Origin: Alphaproteobacteria bacterium
GTDB taxonomy: Bacteria > Pseudomonadota > Alphaproteobacteria > DAOWDM01
Direction: 5' to 3'
NCBI GenBank assembly: GCA_030639035.1
Contig: DAOWDM010000056.1
Location: forward strand, 1-12,941
DNA: 12,941 nt
The position numbers and the translations under genes were made by a program. The notes under the pieces were generated by a model, which had not been told where the DNA came from, made no database searches, and saw only the letters and a list, made by a program, of their open reading frames with translations. Shown here piece by piece: positions 1 to 6,777 of this stretch; within the stretch, counting starts at the first letter, position 1, and every line of letters starts with the position of its first letter.

Positions 1-6
1 ATATCG

Positions 7-567
7 ATGAAAATATCTATTACAGGTAAACAGATAACAGTTGGTGATTCTTTGCGTGAACACGTTGAAAAGAATTTTGAAGCTTCAGTCGTCAAATATT
101 TTAGTGACCCACTTCAAGCGAGTGTAGCTTTCTCCAAAGAAGGCGATGGCGTGAAAGTTGATTTATCAGTACACCCAATTCGCGGAATCGTGCTTCAGGG
201 CAGAGCTTCAGGACAGGATTCTTTCTTTGTGTTTGATGAAGCATGCACTCATATTGCAAAACAGCTTAGACGCTACAAAAAACGTATTGCAAGCCATAAA
301 GGCAAGGGCAGGCCAACTTTAGAAGCTGCTCAGTTGTCTGTGTTTGCTCCAGAGCTTAGCGAAGAGCTTCCTGAAGAAGAAGCAACTCCAATTATTGTTG
401 CTGAAATGACTGCGGACATTCCTCAATGCACAGTAAGCGGTGCAGTTATGAGAATGGATCTTGCAAACGAAAATGCAATGATGTTTCGTAACAGTGCTCA
501 TGATGGTCTCAATGTGGTATATCGCAGAGCTGATGGAAACATTGGCTGGATTGACCCAAAAGTATAA
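7..567 (+). CDS. hpf: Long-form ribosome hibernation promoting factor (HPF)
   Basis: This protein binds the small ribosomal subunit and drives formation of inactive 100S dimers in stationary phase or starvation. At 186 residues it has the length of the long-HPF class. Residues 1-100 form the S30AE fold, beginning MKISITGKQITVGDSLREHV and ending in a basic helix (QLRRYKKRIASHK, about 86-98). An acidic linker (about 113-126) follows. The C-terminal dimerisation domain (about 140-186) carries the family signature NVVYRRADGNIGWIDP. The ATG lies 6 bases from the window edge, so its ribosome binding site is out of view, but the start fits the family exactly. ptsN begins 44 nt downstream on the same strand, the usual arrangement of proteobacterial rpoN-hpf-ptsN clusters; rpoN is therefore expected upstream, outside this window. 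Nothing in it looks broken. Confidence 0.95.
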   Translation: MKISITGKQITVGDSLREHVEKNFEASVVKYFSDPLQASVAFSKEGDGVKVDLSVHPIRGIVLQGRASGQDSFFVFDEACTHIAKQLRRYKKRIASHKGKGRPTLEAAQLSVFAPELSEELPEEEATPIIVAEMTADIPQCTVSGAVMRMDLANENAMMFRNSAHDGLNVVYRRADGNIGWIDPKV

Positions 568-611
568 TTGTTTTTACTGCGAATAACAGTAGCAACTGAA
601 AGATAAGTAAC

Positions 612-1076
612 ATGCAGATTATTGATTTACTCGGTCATGAAAGCATTATTGCTGACCTAAAGGTATCTAGCAAAAAACAAGTGCTTCATGATTTATCAAG
701 TCGTGCGGCAGGTGTTTCAAATCTTCAAGAAAGAATTATTTTTGATGTTCTTCTTGAGCGGGAACGGCTTGGTACTACAGGAGTCGGCAGTGGAGTAGCA
801 ATTCCTCACGGAAGATTCCCCGAGCTTAAACAGTTATACGGACTTTTTGCCAAGCTTGAAAAGCCTATTAACTTTGAGTCTGTAGATGAGCAGCCAGTAG
901 ATTTGATTTTTCTGCTTCTTGCACCTGAATCTGCTGGAGCTGACCACTTGAAAGCACTTGCTCGTGTTTCCTGCATGTTGCGAGACAAGGAATTTTGTGA
1001 AAAATTGCGAGGAATAAGTGATCCTGAAGCAATGTACGCTTTATTTGCAGAAAGCGATTCAACCTATTCAGGATAA
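612..1076 (+). CDS. ptsN: PTS IIA-like nitrogen regulatory protein (EIIA-Ntr)
   Basis: EIIA-Ntr is the terminal phospho-acceptor of the nitrogen-related phosphotransferase chain (PtsP-PtsO-PtsN). It is a regulatory, not sugar-transporting, protein that in other proteobacteria modulates potassium transport, stringent response and carbon-nitrogen balance. The 154-residue product matches a single EIIA type-2 domain (mannitol/fructose type). The active-site segment GVAIPHGR places the phosphorylated residue at His66. Other family features are the LLERERLGTTGVGSGVAIPH run and the DLIFLLLAPESAGADHLKALA segment (about 97-117). The start at 612 follows a modest purine-rich stretch (gaaagataag). It lies 44 nt after hpf and the two are probably co-transcribed. 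An imperfect hairpin follows the stop codon. Confidence is high because both the active-site motif and the neighbour agree. Confidence 0.95.
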   Translation: MQIIDLLGHESIIADLKVSSKKQVLHDLSSRAAGVSNLQERIIFDVLLERERLGTTGVGSGVAIPHGRFPELKQLYGLFAKLEKPINFESVDEQPVDLIFLLLAPESAGADHLKALARVSCMLRDKEFCEKLRGISDPEAMYALFAESDSTYSG

Positions 1077-1113
1077 GTGCCGAGATAAAGCTTTTTTATA
1101 TGGCTAGGTTATA

Positions 1114-1162
1114 CAATAACGTTGCTATTTGCTGCAATTAAAGCATTTTAGCACTGTTATTG
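1114..1162. repeat. Imperfect inverted repeat downstream of ptsN
   Basis: CAATAAC (1114-1120) and GTTATTG (1156-1162) are exact inverse complements. Pairing continues inward imperfectly (GTTGCTATTTGCT against AGCATTTTAGCAC) around a short loop near 1134-1141. It could be the transcript end of the hpf-ptsN unit or a stem stabilising the 3' end. There is no T-run after it, so it is not a canonical intrinsic terminator. Confidence 0.4.
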
Positions 1163-1183
1163 TGAGCGTAAGCGACCATCATT

Positions 1184-1267
1184 GTCATTCTGAACACCCC
1201 CACCGTCATTCTGAACACCCAAGCCGTCATCTTTAACACCCCAACCGTCATCCTGAACTCGTTTCAG
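1184..1267. repeat. Four-copy 21-bp tandem repeat (GTCATyCTGAACACCC type)
   Basis: The core GTCAT recurs at 1184, 1205, 1226 and 1247, exactly 21 bp apart. The first two copies share GTCATTCTGAACACCC, and the third is diverged (GTCATCTTTAACACCC). The fourth (GTCATCCTGAACTC) is also the left edge of the palindromic element that follows. The copies are contiguous with no unique spacers, so this is not a CRISPR array. It is non-coding. Confidence 0.75.
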
Positions 1268-1332
1268 GATCTACTTTTTTCTGACGGTTAAAAGAAGTAA
1301 TAGATCCTGAACTAAATTCAGGATGACGATTG
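1242..1332. repeat. Palindromic REP/MITE-like element
   Basis: The left arm 1242-1273 and right arm 1301-1332 are inverted copies with about 27 of 32 positions pairing, around a 27-nt centre containing a T-run. Each arm is itself a small palindrome (ATCCTGAA...TTCAGGAT), so the transcript could fold as one long hairpin or as two short ones. This is the general form of dispersed, non-autonomous palindromic elements that sit between bacterial genes. No transposase is present. It lies between the convergent ends of ptsN and the GalT-like gene, where a bidirectional hairpin could also help end transcription. Confidence 0.7.
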
Positions 1333-1460
1333 AGTTTAAAAGAATGACTATTACAAAAAAACTGTCATCGAATTAAGTAACATCTACAGCAATGACAGCA
1401 AAGGTGGTGCTTTTAGCAACAGTTTCATTTAACACAGCTTAATATAATTAGAGCCAATTT

Positions 1461-2846
1461 TTATAAGGTCATTATTGCTTCTCTTGGATGAATTAAAGAA
1501 TCGGATACTGCACGTTCGCCATATATGTTTTTATTGTACAACAGGCAGTTTGGCACACAATCGCACTCGTCGGCTAGCTTCATAGGAGCAACTTTTCCTT
1601 CACTGCGAAGAGTAAAGAGCCGTTTCACAACAATATCACGCAATAACCATGGATCAATTGTGTTGACATATATTTTAGTTACAGCTTCAAAACCTGCTGG
1701 AGTATTGATTCTCCATTTGATAAGAATATGCCACGGCACAGGAACATCAACATCAGGCGGTCTGTAGAGCCACTCTTCATTGCATGGAACATCACTTCCT
1801 GTTGCTGCATGACAAGCGTGTATCATATCAGACATACCCCTGATTTCTTCTTTGGAATGATTCCACGGCTGATTTTTTCTGCTTTTTGAATAAATAGCCA
1901 GAGTCGGGAAACGATGACCAAAATCAGCAAAAGCTATTGCATAATCATTTTCTGCGAATATCAGATTATTATATCCTGCATAATTCACAGCATTTTCATT
2001 ATATAGATTCGGATTTAAACGAACCTGCCGAAACTCACGTTCTGTAGCTTCACTTCTTCCATCAACAGCAACAAGCTGTTTGTGCAAGTGATCAAATGAA
2101 GCACCAGCCTGCTTTAGCCAGTTTTGAAAAACAGTAACATACCGCACATAGCGATTATTTATGAAAATATCTTTCAAAGCATCTATCGTAAAACAAGTAT
2201 ATTGAAAATGCTCTTCATGAGAAAGATGGCTTGAAGATAACCTTCCTGTCATATATTCATCATTTTTATCATAATGACTCTTTGCAATAATCAGCTCATG
2301 CCCGCCAGCAAAGAAACTGTTCGCAGCAGTGTACAGTTTATATTCTGACGAAAGCTCTTCTATTAAAGGTTGTGACATTCCAGAAGATCTAAGTTTTTTA
2401 TTAATAATTTCGAGAACGTGTTCTCGTCCTTCTGGACTTGAAATATAGTTGTTTTGGCGTTCTTCTGCTTCGTTGCTTAGCTTGTAATTGTAGTTTTTCT
2501 GCCAATATTCAAGAGATATTATCTCAAAAAGATTAGGAATGCGGCGAAACTCTGCAACTGTATCATTTAATTTATCAGCAGGAAGAGACCGTATAGTTTC
2601 ATAGCCATTTTCATTTTTTATCAAACGGCTTTTTTCTGGAGGAGTTTTTAGATAGTTTTTTTCACAAAAAACACAATATTCTCCTTCTTTATCTCTGTCG
2701 ATTTTCTTTCCCTCGGCAGGGTCGTCCCTTGTAATTGGTCTATGACCTCGCCCTGGGACTGTCCATACTTGAGTACCGTTAAAAGGATTTACCTGTTTTA
2801 ACGTGCCGTCAGCCATTTTTATCATAAAATCAGAAGATGTAATCAT
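1461..2846 (-). CDS. GalT-like HIT-superfamily nucleotidyltransferase (DUF4921-like)
   Basis: The 461-residue product resembles galactose-1-phosphate uridylyltransferases. From the N terminus: MADGTLKQVNPFNGTQVWTVPGRG (about 11-34, read in two parts), which I associate with DUF4921; a CVFC pair (Cys58, Cys61) suited to zinc; GGHELII (181-187), like the GalT G-HEVII segment; then TVFQNWLKQAGASFDHLHKQ (238-257), where AGAS plus HLHKQ corresponds to the GalT HPHxQ active site (His253, His255, Gln257). A second cysteine cluster (DECDCVPNC) lies near the C terminus. The likely reaction is transfer of a nucleotidyl group to or from a sugar phosphate through a histidine intermediate; the substrate is unknown. 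The start at 2846 has AAGAG upstream; M8 and M11 are alternatives. It is divergent from a GT4 synthase, which suggests a carbohydrate role. Family placement is good; the exact function is inference. Confidence 0.75.
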   Translation of the reverse strand: MITSSDFMIKMADGTLKQVNPFNGTQVWTVPGRGHRPITRDDPAEGKKIDRDKEGEYCVFCEKNYLKTPPEKSRLIKNENGYETIRSLPADKLNDTVAEFRRIPNLFEIISLEYWQKNYNYKLSNEAEERQNNYISSPEGREHVLEIINKKLRSSGMSQPLIEELSSEYKLYTAANSFFAGGHELIIAKSHYDKNDEYMTGRLSSSHLSHEEHFQYTCFTIDALKDIFINNRYVRYVTVFQNWLKQAGASFDHLHKQLVAVDGRSEATEREFRQVRLNPNLYNENAVNYAGYNNLIFAENDYAIAFADFGHRFPTLAIYSKSRKNQPWNHSKEEIRGMSDMIHACHAATGSDVPCNEEWLYRPPDVDVPVPWHILIKWRINTPAGFEAVTKIYVNTIDPWLLRDIVVKRLFTLRSEGKVAPMKLADECDCVPNCLLYNKNIYGERAVSDSLIHPREAIMTL

Positions 2847-2966
2847 TTTTGTAAAACTCTTATTACGAAAGCTCTTTTAATGGTTTTTAAAAACTGTTAA
2901 TTTGTTTGAGGAGATTATAACTTAAAAAAGTTATTTATTTATATAAAAATTTTAGGAGAATTTTTA
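2847..2966. promoter_or_regulatory. Divergent intergenic promoter region
   Basis: This 120-bp, very AT-rich gap separates two genes that point away from each other, so promoters for both must lie here or overlap their 5' ends. A perfect TATAAT reads on the minus strand at 2919-2914, and the same TTATAA core offers a -10-like TATAAC on the plus strand (2916-2921). I see no convincing -35 for either. The GT4 gene has a strong ribosome binding site, AGGAG, at 2954-2958. Confidence 0.4.
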
Positions 2967-4178
2967 ATGCGTGCTCTTTTTATGACTAGAGAATATCCTC
3001 CGCACATTTATGGTGGAGCAGGTGTTCATGTAGAATACCTTACAAAGGAAATGGCAAAGCTCATAAATGTTGAAGTGCGTAGTTTTCATGAACAGCATGA
3101 AAAAAAAGGAAATTTACAAGTAAACGGCATTAAATTAGATAGTTCAAGATTCTCTGGCTGTCCTAAAGAATTCCATAACGCACTGCTGGCTCTTGATACT
3201 GGTTTAGAGTTTAACGGGCAGGGAATCGATGCTGACATTGTTCATTGTCATACTTGGTATGCCCATTTTGGCGGTATTATGGCAAAAATCTTATACGGCA
3301 TTCCTTTGATAGTTACTGTTCATTCGCTTGAACCTCACCGTCCATGGAAACGTGAACAGCTTGGGAACGCTTATGACCTCTCATCTTGGGTAGAAAAAAC
3401 AACCATTGAAATGGCAGATACTATTATTGCTGTTTCAAAAAGCACTCATGACGATATTATTAAGTTGTTTGATGTGAATCCTGAAAAAGTCGTCATTATT
3501 CCAAACGGTATTGACGAGAAAGAATATAAATATACTCAAGATACTGAAGTTCTAGCTAAATACGGAGTTAATCCTGATAAACCTTATATGCTTTTTGTAG
3601 GCAGAATGACTAGGCAAAAAGGTGTTTATTACTTACTCAAAGCTATTGAAAAGTTCGTCCCTGAAATGCAGGTCGTTTTGTGTGCAGGTGAAGCTGATAC
3701 TCCTAAGATGCAAAAAGAACTGGAAAGTATGGTTCAGGAACTGCAGAAAAAACGTGAAGGTGTAATCTGGATTCCTGAAATGGTTTCACGCAAAACAGCT
3801 ATTGCTTTTTACTCACAGGCTTATGTTTTCTGCTGTCCATCTATATATGAGCCTTTTGGAATTATAAACCTTGAAGCTATGTCTTGCTGCACTCCAGTTG
3901 TGGGAAGTGCCGTTGGCGGAATTAAAGAAGTAATCGTTGATGGAGAAACTGGTTTTCTTGTTGACGCTGACCTTTCATCTGAAATGCCGCATGCTCCAGT
4001 AGATGCAGATGCTTTTGCTACTAGAATAGCTGACGCTGTAAATAAGCTTGCGGCGAATCCTGAGCTAGCAAAAAAAATGGGCGAGAACGGACGCAAACGA
4101 GTAGTAGAAAAATATAGCTGGACAAGCATTGCAAAACAAACTGTCGAGCTTTATCAAAAGCTTAAAGATAATTGCTGA
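2967..4178 (+). CDS. glgA: GT4 glycogen synthase / maltose-1-phosphate synthase, Corynebacterium type
   Basis: This is a GT-B retaining glycosyltransferase that uses a nucleotide-sugar donor. The family with the opening TREYPPHIYGGAGVHVEYL is the actinobacterial-type glycogen synthase group. Its mycobacterial member (GlgM) makes alpha-maltose-1-phosphate from ADP-glucose and glucose-1-phosphate; others extend glycogen. At 403 residues it is complete and much shorter than E. coli GlgA. Visible features are the glycine-rich acceptor-side loop GGAGVH (16-21), HCHTWYAHFGG (93-103), the domain-two start LFVGRMTRQKG (209-219) and the EX7E motif YEPFGIINLE (Glu295 and Glu303). AGGAG 8 nt before the ATG supports the start. 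It is monocistronic or nearly so, followed by about 300 bp of non-coding DNA. Glycogen synthesis and maltose-1-phosphate synthesis cannot be told apart here; no glgC, glgB or glgE is in view. Confidence 0.85.
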   Translation: MRALFMTREYPPHIYGGAGVHVEYLTKEMAKLINVEVRSFHEQHEKKGNLQVNGIKLDSSRFSGCPKEFHNALLALDTGLEFNGQGIDADIVHCHTWYAHFGGIMAKILYGIPLIVTVHSLEPHRPWKREQLGNAYDLSSWVEKTTIEMADTIIAVSKSTHDDIIKLFDVNPEKVVIIPNGIDEKEYKYTQDTEVLAKYGVNPDKPYMLFVGRMTRQKGVYYLLKAIEKFVPEMQVVLCAGEADTPKMQKELESMVQELQKKREGVIWIPEMVSRKTAIAFYSQAYVFCCPSIYEPFGIINLEAMSCCTPVVGSAVGGIKEVIVDGETGFLVDADLSSEMPHAPVDADAFATRIADAVNKLAANPELAKKMGENGRKRVVEKYSWTSIAKQTVELYQKLKDNC

Positions 4179-4183
4179 AAAAT

Positions 4184-4204
4184 AACGTTAATAAAACGTT
4201 AATA
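4184..4204 (+). repeat. Direct repeat of AACGTTAATA
   Basis: AACGTTAATA occurs at 4184-4193 and again at 4195-4204, an 11-bp period close to one helical turn. It lies just after the GT4 stop codon and each unit contains the palindrome AACGTT. It could be a tandem binding site, but no regulator is known to me for it. Confidence 0.4.
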
Positions 4205-4250
4205 GAGTAGATATGTTTTCTTTTTTAGTGTAAAAACGCTAAATAGATTC

Positions 4251-4310
4251 AAGCCTTTTGCATGCCGCCTGTTAAGCAAACATGCAAACCAAGGCTTTAT
4301 CTGGCTTTTT
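4251..4310 (+). terminator. Bulged 14-bp stem-loop, possible terminator or structured RNA
   Basis: AAGCCTT (4251-4257) plus TTGCATG (4258-4264) pairs with CATGCAA (4281-4287) plus AAGGCTT (4291-4297). That gives 14 base pairs interrupted only by a 3-nt bulge (4288-4290), with a 16-nt loop. A T-run (4306-4310) comes 8 nt after the stem, within a 14-bp perfect palindrome GCTTTTTAAAAAGC (4304-4317). The gap between stem and T-run makes it an imperfect intrinsic terminator for the GT4 gene. A structured RNA is an alternative. Confidence 0.4.
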
Positions 4311-4336
4311 AAAAAGCAATAAAAATAAACAAAAAA

Positions 4337-4352
4337 ATACTAAATATTGTGC
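4337..4352 (+). promoter_or_regulatory. NrdR box 1 (upstream)
   Basis: ATACTAAATATTGTGC matches most positions of the NrdR-box consensus ACACWATATATWGTGT. NrdR is the ATP/dATP-sensing repressor of bacterial ribonucleotide reductase genes and binds paired boxes. The second box starts 31 bp downstream, and the target gene nrdD follows. Confidence 0.7.
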
Positions 4353-4367
4353 TTGCATAGAAGTCCA

Positions 4368-4383
4368 GCACCATATATTGTGC
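4368..4383 (+). promoter_or_regulatory. NrdR box 2 (downstream)
   Basis: GCACCATATATTGTGC matches the NrdR-box consensus at nearly every position and is itself close to palindromic. The 31-bp offset from the first box (15-nt gap, about three helical turns) is the spacing known for paired NrdR sites. Both lie 44-90 bp upstream of the putative nrdD -10 element and about 95-140 bp before the start codon. Confidence 0.8.
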
Positions 4384-4423
4384 CTCAATATATTTAATAT
4401 AGCTAAGAATTTACCAGAAAAGC

Positions 4424-4432
4424 TGGTATAAT
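4424..4432 (+). promoter_or_regulatory. Extended -10 promoter of the nrd locus
   Basis: TGGTATAAT contains a consensus -10 hexamer (4427-4432) preceded by the TGn extension, which can compensate for the poor -35 region (TAAGAA at about 4404-4409). Transcription would begin near 4438-4440, giving a leader of about 38 nt before nrdD. Confidence 0.55.
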
Positions 4433-4476
4433 GACTAGATGAGAAGCTTAGGTTTAAGAAATAAAGAGCGGGAATT

Positions 4477-6534
4477 ATGACAAGTAGCCAAAAAACAGAG
4501 CAGGCTGAATCAAATACTTTAGAGCAGCTTCCGCTTAAAGGCATTATTAATCGTGATGGTCTTGAAGTTCCATTTGATTCAAGAAAAATTTTCTCGGCAA
4601 TTAGCCGTGCTGGTACTGCTACCAAAGAATATGGTGAAGAAGAAGCTTTGCTGTTGACAGCTCAGGTTACAAAGGTTCTTAAACATAGATTCGGAAAAAC
4701 TTCACCCTCTATCGAGCAGATTCAAGATGTTGTAGAACAACAGCTGATTTCATCTAATCATTTTGAAACAGCACGTGCTTATATTGTTTACCGTGAACAG
4801 CGTGATACGCTTCGTAAAGACAGAAAAACATTAATAGATGTTTCTTCTTCGGTAAATGAATACTTGGACAAAGCAGACTGGCGTGTTAATGCAAATGCGA
4901 ATCAGGGCTATTCCTTAGGCGGTCTTGTTTTAAACGTTTCTGGTAAAATTTTAGCAAATTACTGGTTAAACCATGTTTATTCACCTGAAATAGGAGATGC
5001 TCACCGTGAAGGTGATATGCATATTCATGACCTTGATATGCTTGCAGGTTACTGTGCTGGCTGGTCATTGCGTAATCTTTTGCATGAAGGCTTAAATGGA
5101 GTTCCAGGTAAAATTGAAGCAAAACCACCTAAGCATTTATCCAGTGCTTTAGGTCAGATGGTGAACTTCCTCGGCACTTTGCAGAACGAGTGGGCAGGAG
5201 CTCAGGCATTCAGTTCTTTTGACACTTATCTTGCTCCATTTCTTCGCAAAGACAACCTGTCATATGATTATGTATATCAGTGCATGCAGGAATTTATTTA
5301 TAATCTGAATGTACCGTCCAGATGGGGAACTCAGACACCATTTACTAACCTGACTTTTGACTGGGTATGTCCTGAAGATTTAAGAGACGAACGCCCTATT
5401 ATCGGCACTGATGAAGTAGATTTCACTTATGGTGAACTGCAGGTCGAAATGGATATGCTCAACAGAGCCTACATTGAAGTCATGACCAAAGGCGATGCAA
5501 AGGGAAGACCTTTTACATTTCCTATTCCGACTTATAACATTACAGAAGATTTTCCATGGGACGACCAAAATGCTGAACGTTTATTTGAAATGACAGCAAA
5601 GTATGGGCTTCCATATTTCCAGAATTTCCTCAATTCCAGTTTAAGTCCTAAAGATGTTCGCTCCATGTGCTGTAGACTCCAGCTTGACTTAAGGGAGCTT
5701 TTAGCCAAAGGAAACGGGCTTTTCGGTTCTGCTGAACAGACAGGTTCTGTAGGTGTAGTAACCTTGAACTGTGCTAGGCTTGGCTATCTTTATAAAAATG
5801 ACGAGGTTGGACTTTACAACCATCTAGACCACCTTATGGAACTTGCAAAGAACAGCTTGGAAATCAAACGGAAAGTAATCCAGAGACATATTGACGGCGG
5901 GTTATTTCCTTATACTAGGCGTTATCTTGGAACACTGCGTAATCACTTTGCCACAATCGGTGTAAACGGTATTAACGAAATGATTCGCAATTTTACAAAT
6001 GATGAATATGGAATCGCTGACGAGAGAGGACGTTCTTTTGCATGTGATTTCCTTGACCATATCCGAGAACGTCTTGTAGAGTTTCAGACAGAAACTGGCA
6101 ACATGTATAATCTTGAAGCTACTCCTGCCGAAGGAGCAACATATCGTTTCGCCAGAGAAGATAAAAAACGTTTCGACACCATTATTCAGGCTGGTAACAA
6201 AGAAACACCTTATTATACAAATTCATCACAATTGCCTGTAGGCTATACAGATGATCCTTTTGAAGCATTGTCTCATCAGGACGATTTGCAGGCTAAATAT
6301 ACTGGCGGAACAGTTCTGCATTTATACATGAATGAGCGTATTTCAAGCTCACAAGCTTGTAAAACGCTTTTACGCAGAGTTCTCGAGACTTATAGGCTGC
6401 CGTATTTAACAATAACTCCTACTTTTTCAATATGTCCGAAACATGGATATATTTCAGGAGAACATAAATTCTGCCCATTCTGCGATGAAGAGCTTCTAGC
6501 AGAGAAACGTAGAAAAGCAGAAAGTGCTACTTAA
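4477..6534 (+). CDS. nrdD: Anaerobic (class III) ribonucleoside-triphosphate reductase, catalytic body lacking the glycyl-radical domain
   Basis: NrdD reduces ribonucleoside triphosphates to dNTPs without oxygen, using a glycyl radical generated by NrdG. The 685-residue product starts with an ATP-cone regulatory domain (about 20-113, GIINRDGLEVPFDSRKIFSA), which senses ATP/dATP. The ten-stranded barrel core follows, with GDMHIHDLDMLAGYC (179-193), NVPSRWGTQTPFTNLTFDW (278-296), MCCRLQLD (397-404, candidate catalytic cysteines) and TGSVGVVTLNCARLGY (422-437). Near the C terminus is the zinc-binding region CPKHGY (653-658) and CPFC (666-669). The protein then stops after a lysine/arginine-rich tail. 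The RVMGY glycyl-radical motif that should end the same chain is missing; it is encoded 40 nt downstream as a separate reading frame. The ATG at 4477 follows a weak purine-rich site (AAAGAGCGGGA). It is regulated by the NrdR boxes upstream. Confidence 0.95.
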   Translation: MTSSQKTEQAESNTLEQLPLKGIINRDGLEVPFDSRKIFSAISRAGTATKEYGEEEALLLTAQVTKVLKHRFGKTSPSIEQIQDVVEQQLISSNHFETARAYIVYREQRDTLRKDRKTLIDVSSSVNEYLDKADWRVNANANQGYSLGGLVLNVSGKILANYWLNHVYSPEIGDAHREGDMHIHDLDMLAGYCAGWSLRNLLHEGLNGVPGKIEAKPPKHLSSALGQMVNFLGTLQNEWAGAQAFSSFDTYLAPFLRKDNLSYDYVYQCMQEFIYNLNVPSRWGTQTPFTNLTFDWVCPEDLRDERPIIGTDEVDFTYGELQVEMDMLNRAYIEVMTKGDAKGRPFTFPIPTYNITEDFPWDDQNAERLFEMTAKYGLPYFQNFLNSSLSPKDVRSMCCRLQLDLRELLAKGNGLFGSAEQTGSVGVVTLNCARLGYLYKNDEVGLYNHLDHLMELAKNSLEIKRKVIQRHIDGGLFPYTRRYLGTLRNHFATIGVNGINEMIRNFTNDEYGIADERGRSFACDFLDHIRERLVEFQTETGNMYNLEATPAEGATYRFAREDKKRFDTIIQAGNKETPYYTNSSQLPVGYTDDPFEALSHQDDLQAKYTGGTVLHLYMNERISSSQACKTLLRRVLETYRLPYLTITPTFSICPKHGYISGEHKFCPFCDEELLAEKRRKAESAT

Positions 6535-6574
6535 ACTAGATTATGAATTCAACCAACAATAGAGAGTTTTATAA

Positions 6575-6772
6575 ATGTTATATAATGCAAATCCTTCAGA
6601 GGTTCTATCAGACGACGAACGCCAGACTTGCGAAGTATGGACAAGGGTGATGGGTTATCACCGCCCTGTTTCTGAGTTCAACAAAGGCAAAAAAGTAGAA
6701 CACGCTGAAAGAAAGTGTTTTGTAGAACGTTTTGCAAACGAACAGCCTCTTATCGGTATGGCTGCTGAGTAA
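6575..6772 (+). CDS. nrdD: Stand-alone glycyl-radical domain of anaerobic ribonucleotide reductase
   Basis: This 65-residue protein carries only the C-terminal end of a class III reductase: TCEVWTRVMGYHRPVSEFNK (18-37) followed by GKKVEHAERKCFVE. RVMGY places the radical-bearing residue at Gly27 (codon 6653-6655), the site that NrdG activates. It must associate with the 685-residue NrdD body for activity; this is inference. It has its own ATG and an AGAGAG site 9 nt before it. A TAA directly precedes the ATG in the same frame, and nrdD itself ends in TAA with a further in-frame TGA at 6544, so this is not one gene broken by a single frameshift. The first 17 residues look like a linker. It sits 5 nt before nrdG. 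Confidence 0.9.
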   Translation: MLYNANPSEVLSDDERQTCEVWTRVMGYHRPVSEFNKGKKVEHAERKCFVERFANEQPLIGMAAE

Positions 6773-6777
6773 AACTC

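Noticed and set aside
1184..1267. Possible CRISPR-like array
   Set aside because: The 21-bp units are contiguous with no unique spacers, the units diverge, and no cas genes are nearby.
4272..4625. Minus-strand ORF of 117 codons
   Set aside because: It runs antisense over the nrdD start and its regulatory region, resembles no family, and conflicts with the NrdR boxes and the nrdD ATP-cone coding sequence.
6535..6574. Frameshift or nonsense mutation breaking one nrdD gene
   Set aside because: Stops occur in both relevant frames (6544 and 6572), and the downstream ORF has its own ATG and ribosome binding site, so two separate genes fit better.
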